NCBI RefSeq assembly: GCF_039543505.1
Contig: NZ_BAABJW010000003.1
Location: forward strand, 393,229-457,228
Reading direction: 5' to 3'
Length of the DNA: 64,000 nt
From: Litoribaculum gwangyangense
GTDB lineage: Bacteria; Bacteroidota; Bacteroidia; Flavobacteriales; Flavobacteriaceae
The position numbers were made by a program, and so were the translations under genes. Below the pieces are notes generated by a model, which saw only the letters and a list, made by a program, of their open reading frames with translations, searched no databases and was not told the origin of the DNA. Position 1 is the first letter of the stretch; each line of letters opens with the position of its first letter. Shown here in pieces: positions 17,367-26,239 of the stretch.

Positions 17367-18929
17367 TTAGTTTGTTAACTCAACCAAAACTGGAGATACC
17401 TTTTTAAGTATTACGCTAACACCATTAGCTTTCGCTTCGATATCGAATATTTGTACATCAGAACCACGTTTTGCTTTGCTTAACGCTTGTTTAGCTCTAC
17501 TATCCAATTTGTTTCCGTTTACATCAATTGTTGGTTGACCAGCAACTTTAAATTTAAATCCAGTAACACGTAATGGTAATTCAAAATCGAAATCATCAAA
17601 TTTTGCACCAATTGTAGAAATCTCAAGGGCGTTACGTTGCATTTTGATTGCTCCATCTTCACCTCTTACAGTTCCTGTTGGTTTTGGTAAATCTTTAATT
17701 CTGAATTTCGCATTATCGCTAACTTTTCCACCATCTGGTAACGTACCAGTAACATTAATAGTTACTTCTCTACCTTTGATTAAAGTAGCATCCATAACAT
17801 AGCTACTGCCTGAACCTCTAGATAATCCTTGTGCACTCGCGGTTACTTTGTTATCTGGGATACCAGCAAATGAAATCGTCATTGGGTTTTTAACACCACG
17901 ATATACTACGTTCATTTTATCTGCAGAAATAGTTGCAGCATTTGGCTTTGCAACGGTAGCAAATGATGAGTTTACAGGAACTTCAATTTCTTCTCCTCCT
18001 TCACCAAATATTAGCTTACCTTCTATCTTGTGCTCTCCTACACCACCAGTTCCAACTTTGAGCTTTACTTTACCATCTTCGATTGAGTATTGACCCTCAG
18101 TAAGTTTTCTTCCATCTAAAGTTAATTCAACTCTTTTTGGTTTTGTTGTCGCATCTTTACGTCCTAGTACAATTTGTCCATCAAATTGCTCACCATTAAA
18201 GTAAGCCGATTTAGAAGTTTCCATTAAGGTCGTATAGTTGGTCATAGATACTTCACTTGAAAGTGTGCCTTGTAACATGTTTGCTAATACTTCAGACTCA
18301 GTCGTTTTAATATCAGCTTGCATTTGCGTCATTTTTGTTAGAGAAGCCACTAAAGGGAATCCTTTGAAATGGTAATCTAACCAGTCTATTTTAATACCGT
18401 CTCTGTTAATTTCTTTTTCAGTACTGAATTTTTCTTGAACATCCTTAACGATACTTTCCATACCTTTTTCATCTTTCAACAAATTGACAACGCCGTCTCT
18501 AAAAGAATTTATTTGATTTAAAAATTCTTGTCCTTCAGGCTTAATTTTGTCTCCCTTAAAGAAATTTTGATCCAGGTAATCTCCCTTGTCCATGATTTCA
18601 TAATCGGTAGGGTTGTCAACGGTAGCTGTCATTTTTCCTTTTAGTTCCTCCAAATAAGCATCAAACTTGTGGGCCAAATCATCAATTTGATCTGCTTTGG
18701 ATTTTAAAGGTGCATACTTTTCTGGTTGATCTGCAGCTTTTTGGTCTAAACTTGCTACAAAATTTTGATTTCTCTGCTCTGTAGCTTGGTTAGATTCTGT
18801 AAGCTTTTCGTTCATTAATCCGAAGGCTGAAAGCACTTCTTTTGACATATTTAAAGCTAGCATCGCTATAAATATTAAATACATCAGATTAATCATTTTC
18901 TGTCTGGGTGATAGTTTTCCTCCTGCCAT
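17367..18929 (-). CDS. gldM: type IX secretion / gliding motor protein GldM
   Basis: A 520-residue inner-membrane protein with a single N-terminal helix (about 13-33: KMINLMYLIFIAMLALNMS) and a long periplasmic part of helical bundle followed by beta domains, ending in VSPVLVELTN. GldM forms a dimer whose helices lie within the GldL pentamer; together they convert the proton gradient into rotation that drives secretion and gliding, and the periplasmic end contacts the GldKN ring. Length and N-terminal motif MAGGKLSPRQKMINLMYL are typical of Flavobacteriaceae. It lies between gldL (56-base gap) and gldN. Confidence 0.97.
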   Translation of the reverse strand: MAGGKLSPRQKMINLMYLIFIAMLALNMSKEVLSAFGLMNEKLTESNQATEQRNQNFVASLDQKAADQPEKYAPLKSKADQIDDLAHKFDAYLEELKGKMTATVDNPTDYEIMDKGDYLDQNFFKGDKIKPEGQEFLNQINSFRDGVVNLLKDEKGMESIVKDVQEKFSTEKEINRDGIKIDWLDYHFKGFPLVASLTKMTQMQADIKTTESEVLANMLQGTLSSEVSMTNYTTLMETSKSAYFNGEQFDGQIVLGRKDATTKPKRVELTLDGRKLTEGQYSIEDGKVKLKVGTGGVGEHKIEGKLIFGEGGEEIEVPVNSSFATVAKPNAATISADKMNVVYRGVKNPMTISFAGIPDNKVTASAQGLSRGSGSSYVMDATLIKGREVTINVTGTLPDGGKVSDNAKFRIKDLPKPTGTVRGEDGAIKMQRNALEISTIGAKFDDFDFELPLRVTGFKFKVAGQPTIDVNGNKLDSRAKQALSKAKRGSDVQIFDIEAKANGVSVILKKVSPVLVELTN

Positions 18930-18985
18930 GTGTAATTAGGTTTTTGGTTAATTAATAGTAATTTGGGAATTAAAAAACTTCCTAA

Positions 18986-19624
18986 TTAATTTCTGTTCAT
19001 TGCAGAAAGCATACCACCATATACACCATTTAATGATGATAGGTTAGATGCTAAAGATTGCATTTGCTCTTTAAGTTTGCCAGCATTTTCAATAGATTCT
19101 TCATTGATAGTAGCTTGCTTGTTGATGCTTTCTAATTGCACTTTATATAAGCTATTTAACGATTCCATTTGAGCTGCAGCTAATGATAATTCCTCACCAT
19201 ATTTCTTACTTGCTTCAATTGAATCAACTGTTGAAGACATATTTTTGGCAGCACCTTCAAAATTTTTGATACTGTCTCCCAAACTTGCAATTAATTCACC
19301 ATCAATCTTAGCTTCTTTTAATAATTCGTCTAATTTTTTAGATAGTAAACCTTGAGCATCTTCTTTTCCTTCTTTTTTACTTGATTGTCCACCAGCCAAT
19401 TCTGGATATACTAATGACCAATCTAATTCATCATCAACAGGTTCGAATGCTGATAGTGCAAAAATAATTGCTTCTGTTACAAGACCAATGGTTAACATAA
19501 CGTTACCGGTTAGTGGTCCAATTTCAAAGTGAATAATTTTGAATAGAGCTCCAACGATTACAATTGCTGCTCCTAATCCGTAAGCCATATTCATGAACTT
19601 TTTACTTGCTTTTGACTTTGCCAT
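18986..19624 (-). CDS. gldL: type IX secretion / gliding motor protein GldL
   Basis: A 212-residue inner-membrane protein with two N-terminal helices (about 13-33 and 40-60) and a cytoplasmic tail predicted as helical coiled coil. Intramembrane charged residues expected of the proton-driven stator are in place: K29, H32 and E34 at the end of helix 1, E51 within helix 2. These match the positions implicated in proton flow in Flavobacterium GldL with a two-residue offset. GldL forms the pentamer around GldM. The leader before the gene holds a short direct repeat. Confidence 0.96.
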   Translation of the reverse strand: MAKSKASKKFMNMAYGLGAAIVIVGALFKIIHFEIGPLTGNVMLTIGLVTEAIIFALSAFEPVDDELDWSLVYPELAGGQSSKKEGKEDAQGLLSKKLDELLKEAKIDGELIASLGDSIKNFEGAAKNMSSTVDSIEASKKYGEELSLAAAQMESLNSLYKVQLESINKQATINEESIENAGKLKEQMQSLASNLSSLNGVYGGMLSAMNRN

Positions 19625-19641
19625 AATTTTCGATTTTTAAT

Positions 19642-19665
19642 TTAAGTAGGTATACTTAAGTAGGT
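19642..19665. repeat. short direct repeat in the gldL leader
   Basis: TTAAGTAGGT occurs at 19642-19651 and again at 19656-19665, a 14-base period just upstream of gldL. Possible regulator contact site or chance. Confidence 0.4.
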
Positions 19666-19710
19666 TAATTAATAGTTATTATTATTGATTTGATTTAATT
19701 CTAAATTTAT

Positions 19711-21078
19711 TTATTGTCCGTTCTTAGTTACTTGAGTCCCCATGTAATCTTGAACAGTTCTGAAGCCTATATAACTTCTTGCTGAATCTGCATATTCATA
19801 ATCTCTTGAACTTACTTGTAAGAAATACGCAACATCTTTCCATGAACCACCTCTTACAATTTTACGTTGGTTATCATCATCGTTAACACTTGGATTAATT
19901 GTTGATGTGAATTCATAAGCTGAAGGATCATAAGAGGCATTTACCCATTCTGATACATTACCAGCCATGTTATATAAGTTATAATCATTAGGTTCATATG
20001 ATTTGGCTTCAACTGTATACAGTGCTTGGTCTGCGGCATAATCACCTCTTACAGGTTTAAAGTTCGCCATAAAGCAACCCCTATCACTTTTTGTGTATGG
20101 TCCGCCCCATGGATACGTTGCAGCTTGCAGGCCACCTCTTGCAGCATATTCCCATTCGGCCTCTGAGGGCAATCTGAAAGTATTTACCATAGCGGCTCCT
20201 TTTTTGGATTTTTGATATGAATTTTTGTTAATAGTTCTCCACTCACAAAATGCCTTCGCTTGTTTCCAAGTTACCCCCACAACTGGGTAATCACTATATG
20301 CATCATGCCAGAAATAATCGTTATGCATGGGTTCGTTGTAAGAATAGGCGAAATCCCTAATCCATACAGTTGTGTCTGGATATACTTCAATTTCTTCTTT
20401 TTTGATGGCGTCTTTACGACTTAAACCTCTATTTCTAGCTGCTTCCTGAATATCCATGTAGCTGTACTGAAATTTGAACTTTTTAACATCCCAAGTACGT
20501 TGACCGTTATAGGATTCTTCCAAAGGTAAGTACATAGTATCCATAACTTCGGTATAATATTCATCTGGATATTCAGAGGTATCAAAAACTAAATCAATGT
20601 CCTTGTTTAACTTTCTACCTTCATATCCTGTTGGACCTAAACCAGTGTAGTTTTCAAACATATACTTTTCGTAAACAGACATATTAGCTGTATCAGCATC
20701 TTTAAATGCGTACTCACCTATACCTCCATCATCTGGAACTTTGCCAACTTCATCGGCTAAAATGGCTAATTTCATTCTGACAATAGAATCTCTTACCCAA
20801 TTAACGAATTGACGGTATTCACTGTTTGTTATTTCGGTAGCGTCCATATAAAAGGCTCGAACAGTAACTGTTTTGGAAGGTGCATCGTGCACTCCTGCCA
20901 AATCATCATCTGCTTTACCCATTATAAATGCACCACCTGGAATAAGTTCCATACCGTATGGCTTTTCTGGGTGCCATTTTTTTCCTTTAACACCAACTAG
21001 CTCGCCTCTATCTTTAGAGCCGCAACTAGACATAATTGCTAATACTGTGGTTAATAAAATAAACTTCTTCATATCCAT
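19711..21078 (-). CDS. gldK: type IX secretion / gliding lipoprotein GldK
   Basis: A 455-residue outer-membrane lipoprotein (signal LAIMSSCGSKDRG, lipid Cys about residue 19). Its body is a formylglycine-generating-enzyme/sulfatase-modifying-factor fold used structurally: PGGAFIMGKADDD, RAFYMDATEITNSEYRQFV, FRLPSEAEWEYAARGG and GNVSEWVNASYDPS, ending with IVRGGSW and RDYIGFR-like elements. GldK with GldN forms the periplasmic ring of the type IX machine. The ATG at 21072 (MKKFILL) is equally plausible as start. First gene of gldKLMN; a promoter-like element lies about 45 bases upstream. Confidence 0.96.
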   Translation of the reverse strand: MDMKKFILLTTVLAIMSSCGSKDRGELVGVKGKKWHPEKPYGMELIPGGAFIMGKADDDLAGVHDAPSKTVTVRAFYMDATEITNSEYRQFVNWVRDSIVRMKLAILADEVGKVPDDGGIGEYAFKDADTANMSVYEKYMFENYTGLGPTGYEGRKLNKDIDLVFDTSEYPDEYYTEVMDTMYLPLEESYNGQRTWDVKKFKFQYSYMDIQEAARNRGLSRKDAIKKEEIEVYPDTTVWIRDFAYSYNEPMHNDYFWHDAYSDYPVVGVTWKQAKAFCEWRTINKNSYQKSKKGAAMVNTFRLPSEAEWEYAARGGLQAATYPWGGPYTKSDRGCFMANFKPVRGDYAADQALYTVEAKSYEPNDYNLYNMAGNVSEWVNASYDPSAYEFTSTINPSVNDDDNQRKIVRGGSWKDVAYFLQVSSRDYEYADSARSYIGFRTVQDYMGTQVTKNGQ

Positions 21079-21120
21079 AGAAAACTCGAGGTTAATTATT
21101 TAAGCTTCAATTTGAGAGCG

Positions 21121-21151
21121 TAAACATATTTATATATTTTTTAAAAAACAA
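21121..21151 (-). promoter_or_regulatory. promoter-like element of the gldKLMN operon
   Basis: Minus strand TTG (21149-21151), 20 bases, then TATGTTTA (21121-21128), one base off the TAnnTTTG consensus. It lies between the arginase-fold gene and gldK, so gldKLMN need not depend on read-through. Confidence 0.5.
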
Positions 21152-21231
21152 CTTTTTATCTAAAAAATTTACATTTCATCGTAAAAAAAATACATTTTAC
21201 CGATGAAATCAACTATTTGACCATACTTTGT

Positions 21232-22401
21232 CTATAACACACAATTCTTTTGAAATGCTTTATACCAACGGTCTGGCACCTTATTATTACAGGCATCCAG
21301 GTAATCTTGATGCATGCAAGGTAATAACGTGTGTCTTTTTAATTTATTATTAACTTCTGATAAAAAAGGTATTTCAATCCACCATCTACCAGTTTTATTA
21401 CTTTTATAAAAGACCAATTCCTCTGATTCCACCAATGTTATAAACTTTTGATAATTCTTGTCATCTGAAAAATCATCATCTTTTACTCTAAAATTAACCC
21501 CTTCAATAAAATACCAAATCATTTGAGAAATTAACATAGCTGTCAATTCATCATCCTTAGATGGCTTGTATTCATAAATTCCAAATGAAGTTACCTTATT
21601 ACTTATTCCCGCATAACGTGATATAGCACAAATTTCTTTTCCATCTAAACCGTTAGGAGAATATTTTTGTTTTAAACTAACCTCAGCACCTTTTACCGAT
21701 GTTAAATCTACAGTTACAATATTGGCATCTCGCATTACAGGCTCTACTATGGTAATATCTTTTGAAACTTGCCCTAACCTGTAGGATTCAAAATATAAAC
21801 TATCCATTAAATCTATTTCTTCTTGGGAATTGAAATATGTTTGATAACCAATAGTTGCATAATTAAAAAGGTTATAGGGCTGGTCTAAAATTATTTTGCC
21901 AACAAAACTATTGTTTTTGATAGGTTTTGTTGAATCTCCTAAATTAAATTTAGCATCTACATTAACTATATTAACCATGGGTATTAATCCATCATAAGCC
22001 CTGTAATTTGCATAAGTAAGATCTTGGGAACCACCCAAAATAATAGGAATTATATTTTTTTTCACCAAAATATTTATGGCTTCCTTTAGAGCAAAATAGG
22101 TATCTTCAACACTTTCTCCTTTATTGATATCGCCCAAATCTGCAATGGTTACATTCCAACTTCCAGGAAAAAGGCCGTAAAAAGCTTTTCTTATTTCATC
22201 TAAATCAAAACTTTCACCTATATAATTTACATCATTTCGGTTCTCAAGAACTCCAATAATAGCTATTTTAACACCATCCAAATCGGGTATTCCATACTGT
22301 GAAGAATGAATTTTAAGTTTTCTTCCCAAAGTTTGTGTTGAAAGCAGCTCATTATGAGCCAAGACCAAATCTGAAACTGGAGTTAAAAAATTAAAGTTCA
22401 T
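21232..22401 (-). CDS. arginase/formimidoylglutamase-fold protein, metal site degenerate
   Basis: A 389-residue protein from the ATG at 22401 (MNFNFLTPVSDL); an earlier in-frame TTG is less likely. The ureohydrolase fold is evident (VKIAIIGVLENR, IPIILGGSQDLTYANYRAY, VNIVNVDAKFN, NIVTVDLTSVKGAE). However, of the manganese ligands in motifs GGxH, DAHxD and SxDxD, only D149 and D232 remain; His is Q126, His is K151, and two Asp are N153 and T234. Catalysis as in arginase or HutG is therefore unlikely. A 90-residue C-terminal extension (WWIEIPFL...RWYKAFQKNC) is unlike arginases. It lies directly upstream of gldK on the same strand and downstream of topA, suggesting a structural or regulatory role related to type IX secretion. 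Confidence 0.85.
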   Translation of the reverse strand: MNFNFLTPVSDLVLAHNELLSTQTLGRKLKIHSSQYGIPDLDGVKIAIIGVLENRNDVNYIGESFDLDEIRKAFYGLFPGSWNVTIADLGDINKGESVEDTYFALKEAINILVKKNIIPIILGGSQDLTYANYRAYDGLIPMVNIVNVDAKFNLGDSTKPIKNNSFVGKIILDQPYNLFNYATIGYQTYFNSQEEIDLMDSLYFESYRLGQVSKDITIVEPVMRDANIVTVDLTSVKGAEVSLKQKYSPNGLDGKEICAISRYAGISNKVTSFGIYEYKPSKDDELTAMLISQMIWYFIEGVNFRVKDDDFSDDKNYQKFITLVESEELVFYKSNKTGRWWIEIPFLSEVNNKLKRHTLLPCMHQDYLDACNNKVPDRWYKAFQKNCVL

Positions 22402-22570
22402 CAATAATAAAGTAAGTGTCTGTATTAAAAAATTGATAACACACAAATATCAATAGAATAAATGAGTTTTTTACAAGCTTTATGTTAAAAATAATCGTTG
22501 AAATACAAATATTCATTAAATTAATATTTGAATAATTGCGAATTTTGAATATCAACGATAAAATAGGAAA

Positions 22571-25069
22571 TTATTTCTTTTTGGTTGTTTTCTTTTTCGG
22601 AGATACTTTTTTCTTGGTCGCTTTGGCTTCGATTAAAGCTTTTACATTTTCCAAGGTCATTTTTGAGACATCAACGGTTTTTGCTAATTCTATTTTAGTT
22701 TTTCCTTTTATAATATTGTGCCTTCCCCAACGTGCCTTTTCAATACGAATCCCTTCATCTTTCCAATTATGGACAACTTTATCTTTTTCCTTTTGAAGTT
22801 TATCTTCTATCAATTCAACGATATCATCATCAGACAAATTATCCCAATCATACTTTTTACTAACGTTGATGAACATGTTATTCCATTTGATAAATGGTCC
22901 AAAGCGTCCTTTTCCTTTTTGTACAGGTAAATTTTGATACATATATATAGGAGCATCTGCTTTTTGCTTTTCCTTGATTAAAACAACGGCGTCCTCGAGT
23001 TCTACACTCATAGGGTCCACACCTTTTGGTAAGGATACAAAAGAATCACCAAATTTCACATAAGGACCAAAACGCCCATTATTCACCTCAACTTGTTCTC
23101 CTTTATATTCACCTAAAGCTTTTGGAAGTTTAAATAAATCCATTGCCTCTTCATAGGTTATGGTGTTTAATTGTTGATCGGGACTTAAACTTGCAAATTG
23201 TGGTTTTTCTTCATCATCAACCGTTCCTATTTGTACCATGGGTCCAAATTTCCCTAAACGCACACTCACTTGTTTTCCGGTTTTCGGATCGGTTCCTAAG
23301 ACACGTTCGCCAGATTCCCTATCAGCATTTTCCTTAACGTCTTCAACTGTTGGATGAAAATCTTTATAGAAAGATTTCATCATTTTGGTCCAATCTTCAT
23401 TCCCGTCAGCTATTTCATCGAAATCGGCTTCTACTTTAGCAGTAAAGTTATAATCCAATATTTGTTCAAAATGATTCACTAAAAAATCGGTAACAATCAT
23501 ACCCACATCTGTTGGTATTAATTTTCCTTTATCCGAACCTGTTTTCTCGGTTAACTTTTTACTTTTAATCTCACTTCTTTGTAAGATTAATTGTTTATAA
23601 TCACGTTCCTCACCTTCATTAGAGCCTTTTTCAACGTAATTTCTATTTTGAATGGTTGAAATGGTTGGCGCATAAGTTGACGGACGTCCAATACCCAATT
23701 CCTCCAGTTTTTTTACCAACGAAGCTTCGGTATATCTTGATGGTGGTCGTGTATAACGCTCTGTAGCAGTAATGTATTTATTTTGAAGTTTTTCGCCAAT
23801 TTTTAAATCTGGAAGAATTCCTTCTTGCTCTACATCTTCATCATCAGTTCCTTCTAAATACACCTTTAAAAATCCATCAAAAGTGATGATTTCTCCATTG
23901 GCAACAAACTCTTCTTCAACTTTACTAGAAGCAATTACTTGAATTTTTAAACTGGTACGTTCCAACTCAGCATCACTCATTTGGGAGGCAATAGCACGTT
24001 TCCAAATCAAATCGTACAATCTAGCTTGATCTCTATCAATATCAACCGAATGCAATGAAAAATCTGTTGGACGGATGGCCTCATGAGCTTCTTGAGCTCC
24101 CTTACTTTTACCTTTATAATTTTGGGGTTTACTATATTTTGTGCCGAATGCAGACATAATCTCTGATTTCGCACCATTTCTTGCCTCTTCGGATAGATTA
24201 ACACTATCGGTTCTCATATAGGTAATTAGTCCCGATTCATACAAGCGTTGGGCATTACTCATAGTCCTACTCACCGAAAACCCAAGTTTTCGGGATGCTT
24301 CCTGTTGTAACGTTGATGTTGTAAAAGGCGCTGCGGATGATTTTTTTGCAGGCTTTTTCTCTAAAGTTGATACTTGATATCCAGCACCTATATTTTTATT
24401 AAGAAACTCTAAAGCCTCTTTTTCGGAATTAAAATTCTTCGGAAGTTTTGCTTTGAAGGTTTGCCTATTTTCGTTTGAAAATTCCGCATCTATTCTGAAA
24501 GACACTACAGGTGTGAATTCTTGTATTTCACGTTCTTTTTCAACAATTAAACGCACAGAAACCGATTGAACCCGACCAGCGGATAAACCACCTTTTACTT
24601 TTCGCCATAAAACCGGAGACAGTTCGTACCCCACAATTCTATCTAATACCCGACGTGCTTGTTGCGCATCCACCAAATCGTAATCGATACCTCTCGGGTT
24701 TTCAATGGCCTTTTGAATAGCCGATTTGGTGATTTCATGAAAAACAATACGCTTAGTTTTATTTTTATCCAATTTTAAAGTTTCTGCTAAATGCCAAGCA
24801 ATAGCCTCTCCTTCTCGATCTTCATCACTCGCCAACCAAACCATGTCGGCATTTTTAGCTAATTCTTTTAGTTTTTTTACAACCTCCTTTTTGTCTTTTG
24901 AGACTTCATATTTTGGTTTAAAATCGCCATCAACATCAACCCCTAATTCCTTGGAAGGCAAATCGGAAATATGCCCGAAACTAGATTCTACTTTAAAATC
25001 TTTTCCTAGAAATTTTTCAATGGTTTTTGCTTTTGCTGGCGACTCTACTATTACTAAATTCTTAGCCAT
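22571..25069 (-). CDS. topA: DNA topoisomerase I
   Basis: An 832-residue type IA topoisomerase that relaxes negative supercoils. The Toprim domain starts with LVIVESPAKAKTIEKFLG (E9) and carries SDEDREGE (D82, D84); the active-site tyrosine is Y284 in LITYMRTDSVNLS; HEAIRPTD follows. The C-terminal part consists of TopA C-terminal repeats (GRFGPYVKFGD, GRFGPFIKWNN) and a Lys-rich tail (KKKVSPKKKTTKKK). No cysteine is present anywhere, so the zinc ribbons of proteobacterial enzymes are absent and replaced by the repeat domains. The gene has its own promoter-like element and lies upstream of the arginase-fold gene. Confidence 0.97.
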   Translation of the reverse strand: MAKNLVIVESPAKAKTIEKFLGKDFKVESSFGHISDLPSKELGVDVDGDFKPKYEVSKDKKEVVKKLKELAKNADMVWLASDEDREGEAIAWHLAETLKLDKNKTKRIVFHEITKSAIQKAIENPRGIDYDLVDAQQARRVLDRIVGYELSPVLWRKVKGGLSAGRVQSVSVRLIVEKEREIQEFTPVVSFRIDAEFSNENRQTFKAKLPKNFNSEKEALEFLNKNIGAGYQVSTLEKKPAKKSSAAPFTTSTLQQEASRKLGFSVSRTMSNAQRLYESGLITYMRTDSVNLSEEARNGAKSEIMSAFGTKYSKPQNYKGKSKGAQEAHEAIRPTDFSLHSVDIDRDQARLYDLIWKRAIASQMSDAELERTSLKIQVIASSKVEEEFVANGEIITFDGFLKVYLEGTDDEDVEQEGILPDLKIGEKLQNKYITATERYTRPPSRYTEASLVKKLEELGIGRPSTYAPTISTIQNRNYVEKGSNEGEERDYKQLILQRSEIKSKKLTEKTGSDKGKLIPTDVGMIVTDFLVNHFEQILDYNFTAKVEADFDEIADGNEDWTKMMKSFYKDFHPTVEDVKENADRESGERVLGTDPKTGKQVSVRLGKFGPMVQIGTVDDEEKPQFASLSPDQQLNTITYEEAMDLFKLPKALGEYKGEQVEVNNGRFGPYVKFGDSFVSLPKGVDPMSVELEDAVVLIKEKQKADAPIYMYQNLPVQKGKGRFGPFIKWNNMFINVSKKYDWDNLSDDDIVELIEDKLQKEKDKVVHNWKDEGIRIEKARWGRHNIIKGKTKIELAKTVDVSKMTLENVKALIEAKATKKKVSPKKKTTKKK

Positions 25070-25088
25070 ACTACATTTTTTGAAGGTA

Positions 25089-25096
25089 CAAATGTA
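25089..25096 (-). promoter_or_regulatory. -7 promoter element of topA
   Basis: TACATTTG on the minus strand matches TAnnTTTG, 20 bases before the topA ATG. No clear -33 TTG is visible. Confidence 0.5.
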
Positions 25097-25152
25097 TATG
25101 AAAAAAAGTTTAACTTCCTAATTTTATAAACTATCTCTTTTTTTTTCAAATG

Positions 25153-25191
25153 AAAAAAGCCTGCATTTTCTATTTGAAACACAGGCTTTTT
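25153..25191 (-). terminator. intrinsic terminator after the multi-helix membrane gene
   Basis: Stem AAAAGCCTG/CAGGCTTTT with an 18-base loop and T-runs on both strands; it separates the membrane gene from topA. Confidence 0.75.
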
Positions 25192-25210
25192 AATATATAA
25201 AATTTAACAA

Positions 25211-25993
25211 TTATTCTGGTGTTGCTCCTATTTCATCAATGGCCGTGGGTTCGTCAAAACCTATTACATTTTTATAAATTAAATAAGTAGGATGATAAAC
25301 GAAAGCAGCTGTAAATAAAACCCCTACAAAACACAAAATAAAACCTATAATTTGCGCCAATAAAGATGATACTATAATCAATCCAAAGGAAATAAGCCAT
25401 TTTTTATTACCAAGTTTAAAACTTGCCTTTACCATATCTCCCACACTTAATTCTGGGTTAAATGCAAAAAATAAACTAAAATAAGATAATGGTACAATCG
25501 CATAAATTAAAGGAATGTAACATAGAAGTGCTGCAGGAATGGCAATTAAAATTGAGATTAACATCAACATGAATGCTTTACTCAAGTATTTTCCTTTAAC
25601 AAAGTAAAAGAAATCTGAAGTTGTTACCTGCTCGTTGTAATCTAATCTTTTCATAATTCTGTAAAAACCTGCATTCAATGCTACTGAAATAGCGCCCAAA
25701 ACAAAGATGCCCACGACGATAAACAAAATGTATAATAAAGACATACTAGCAAAAAAGGCATTGAATGCATCCGAGTCATTGTAACCACTTTCTTCTTGTG
25801 CGATTATCAATCCTATAAATGGAATATAAAACATAATAATTAATGGCAACATTACAATAAAAGTGAACAATTGTAATAAAAACCCTTGAAGCCATGTTTT
25901 TTTGAACAACTCGATGGATTCACTAAAAATAGTTCCGAAATCCAGTTCTTTTGCGCGTTCTATTTTTTCTTGTAAAGTATTCATTACATTCAT
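25211..25993 (-). CDS. multi-helix membrane protein of unknown function
   Basis: A 260-residue integral membrane protein with about six helices (around 35-65, 85-112, 140-175, 182-190 and 200-235) and an amphipathic N-terminal segment (ERAKELDFGTIFSESIELFKKTW). The layout, with a DFGTIFSESIELFKK lead-in and paired helices, resembles the membrane part of glycerophosphodiester phosphodiesterase-like/DUF4013-type proteins, but no catalytic domain is present and I cannot name the family with confidence. The start may be at 25984 (MNTLQEK). Monocistronic, divergent from miaB. Confidence 0.7.
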   Translation of the reverse strand: MNVMNTLQEKIERAKELDFGTIFSESIELFKKTWLQGFLLQLFTFIVMLPLIIMFYIPFIGLIIAQEESGYNDSDAFNAFFASMSLLYILFIVVGIFVLGAISVALNAGFYRIMKRLDYNEQVTTSDFFYFVKGKYLSKAFMLMLISILIAIPAALLCYIPLIYAIVPLSYFSLFFAFNPELSVGDMVKASFKLGNKKWLISFGLIIVSSLLAQIIGFILCFVGVLFTAAFVYHPTYLIYKNVIGFDEPTAIDEIGATPE

Positions 25994-26021
25994 TTTTAGA
26001 CTGATTATTGTTTCTAGTTCA

Positions 26022-26029
26022 TAAATGTA
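26022..26029 (-). promoter_or_regulatory. -7-like promoter element of the membrane gene
   Basis: TACATTTA on the minus strand is one base off TAnnTTTG and lies about 29 bases before the ATG at 25993. Confidence 0.35.
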
Positions 26030-26066
26030 ATAGATTTTTTTAAAACCGTTAAAAATTATCGCAAAT

Positions 26067-26112
26067 AAAAAAGCCTACGGTAGTGCATAGTTTAGTTTTA
26101 GTAGGCAAAAAA
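26067..26112 (-). terminator. orphan terminator-like hairpin in the divergent region
   Basis: GCCTAC (26073-26078) pairs with GTAGGC (26101-26106) around a 22-base loop, followed on the minus strand by TTTTTTATTT. No annotated minus-strand gene ends here. Confidence 0.4.
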
Positions 26113-26172
26113 AATTTAAGTAATCAACGCTATCTATTTTAAGATTTTTAATATTAAATTTAAACTGCCACT

Positions 26173-26204
26173 TTGTCATAAAACATAAATTAATCATATC
26201 TTTG
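26173..26204 (+). promoter_or_regulatory. promoter of the miaB cluster
   Basis: TTG (26173-26175), 21 bases, then TATCTTTG (26197-26204): a full match to the Bacteroidota consensus. It supports the miaB start at 26240 rather than the ATG at 26222, which would leave a leader of only about ten bases. Confidence 0.8.
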
Positions 26205-26239
26205 CATACTTATTGAAATATATGAGTTTCTTGTATACT

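Noticed and set aside
21232..22446. Active formimidoylglutamase
   Set aside because: Four of six metal ligands are replaced, and there are no other histidine-use genes nearby.
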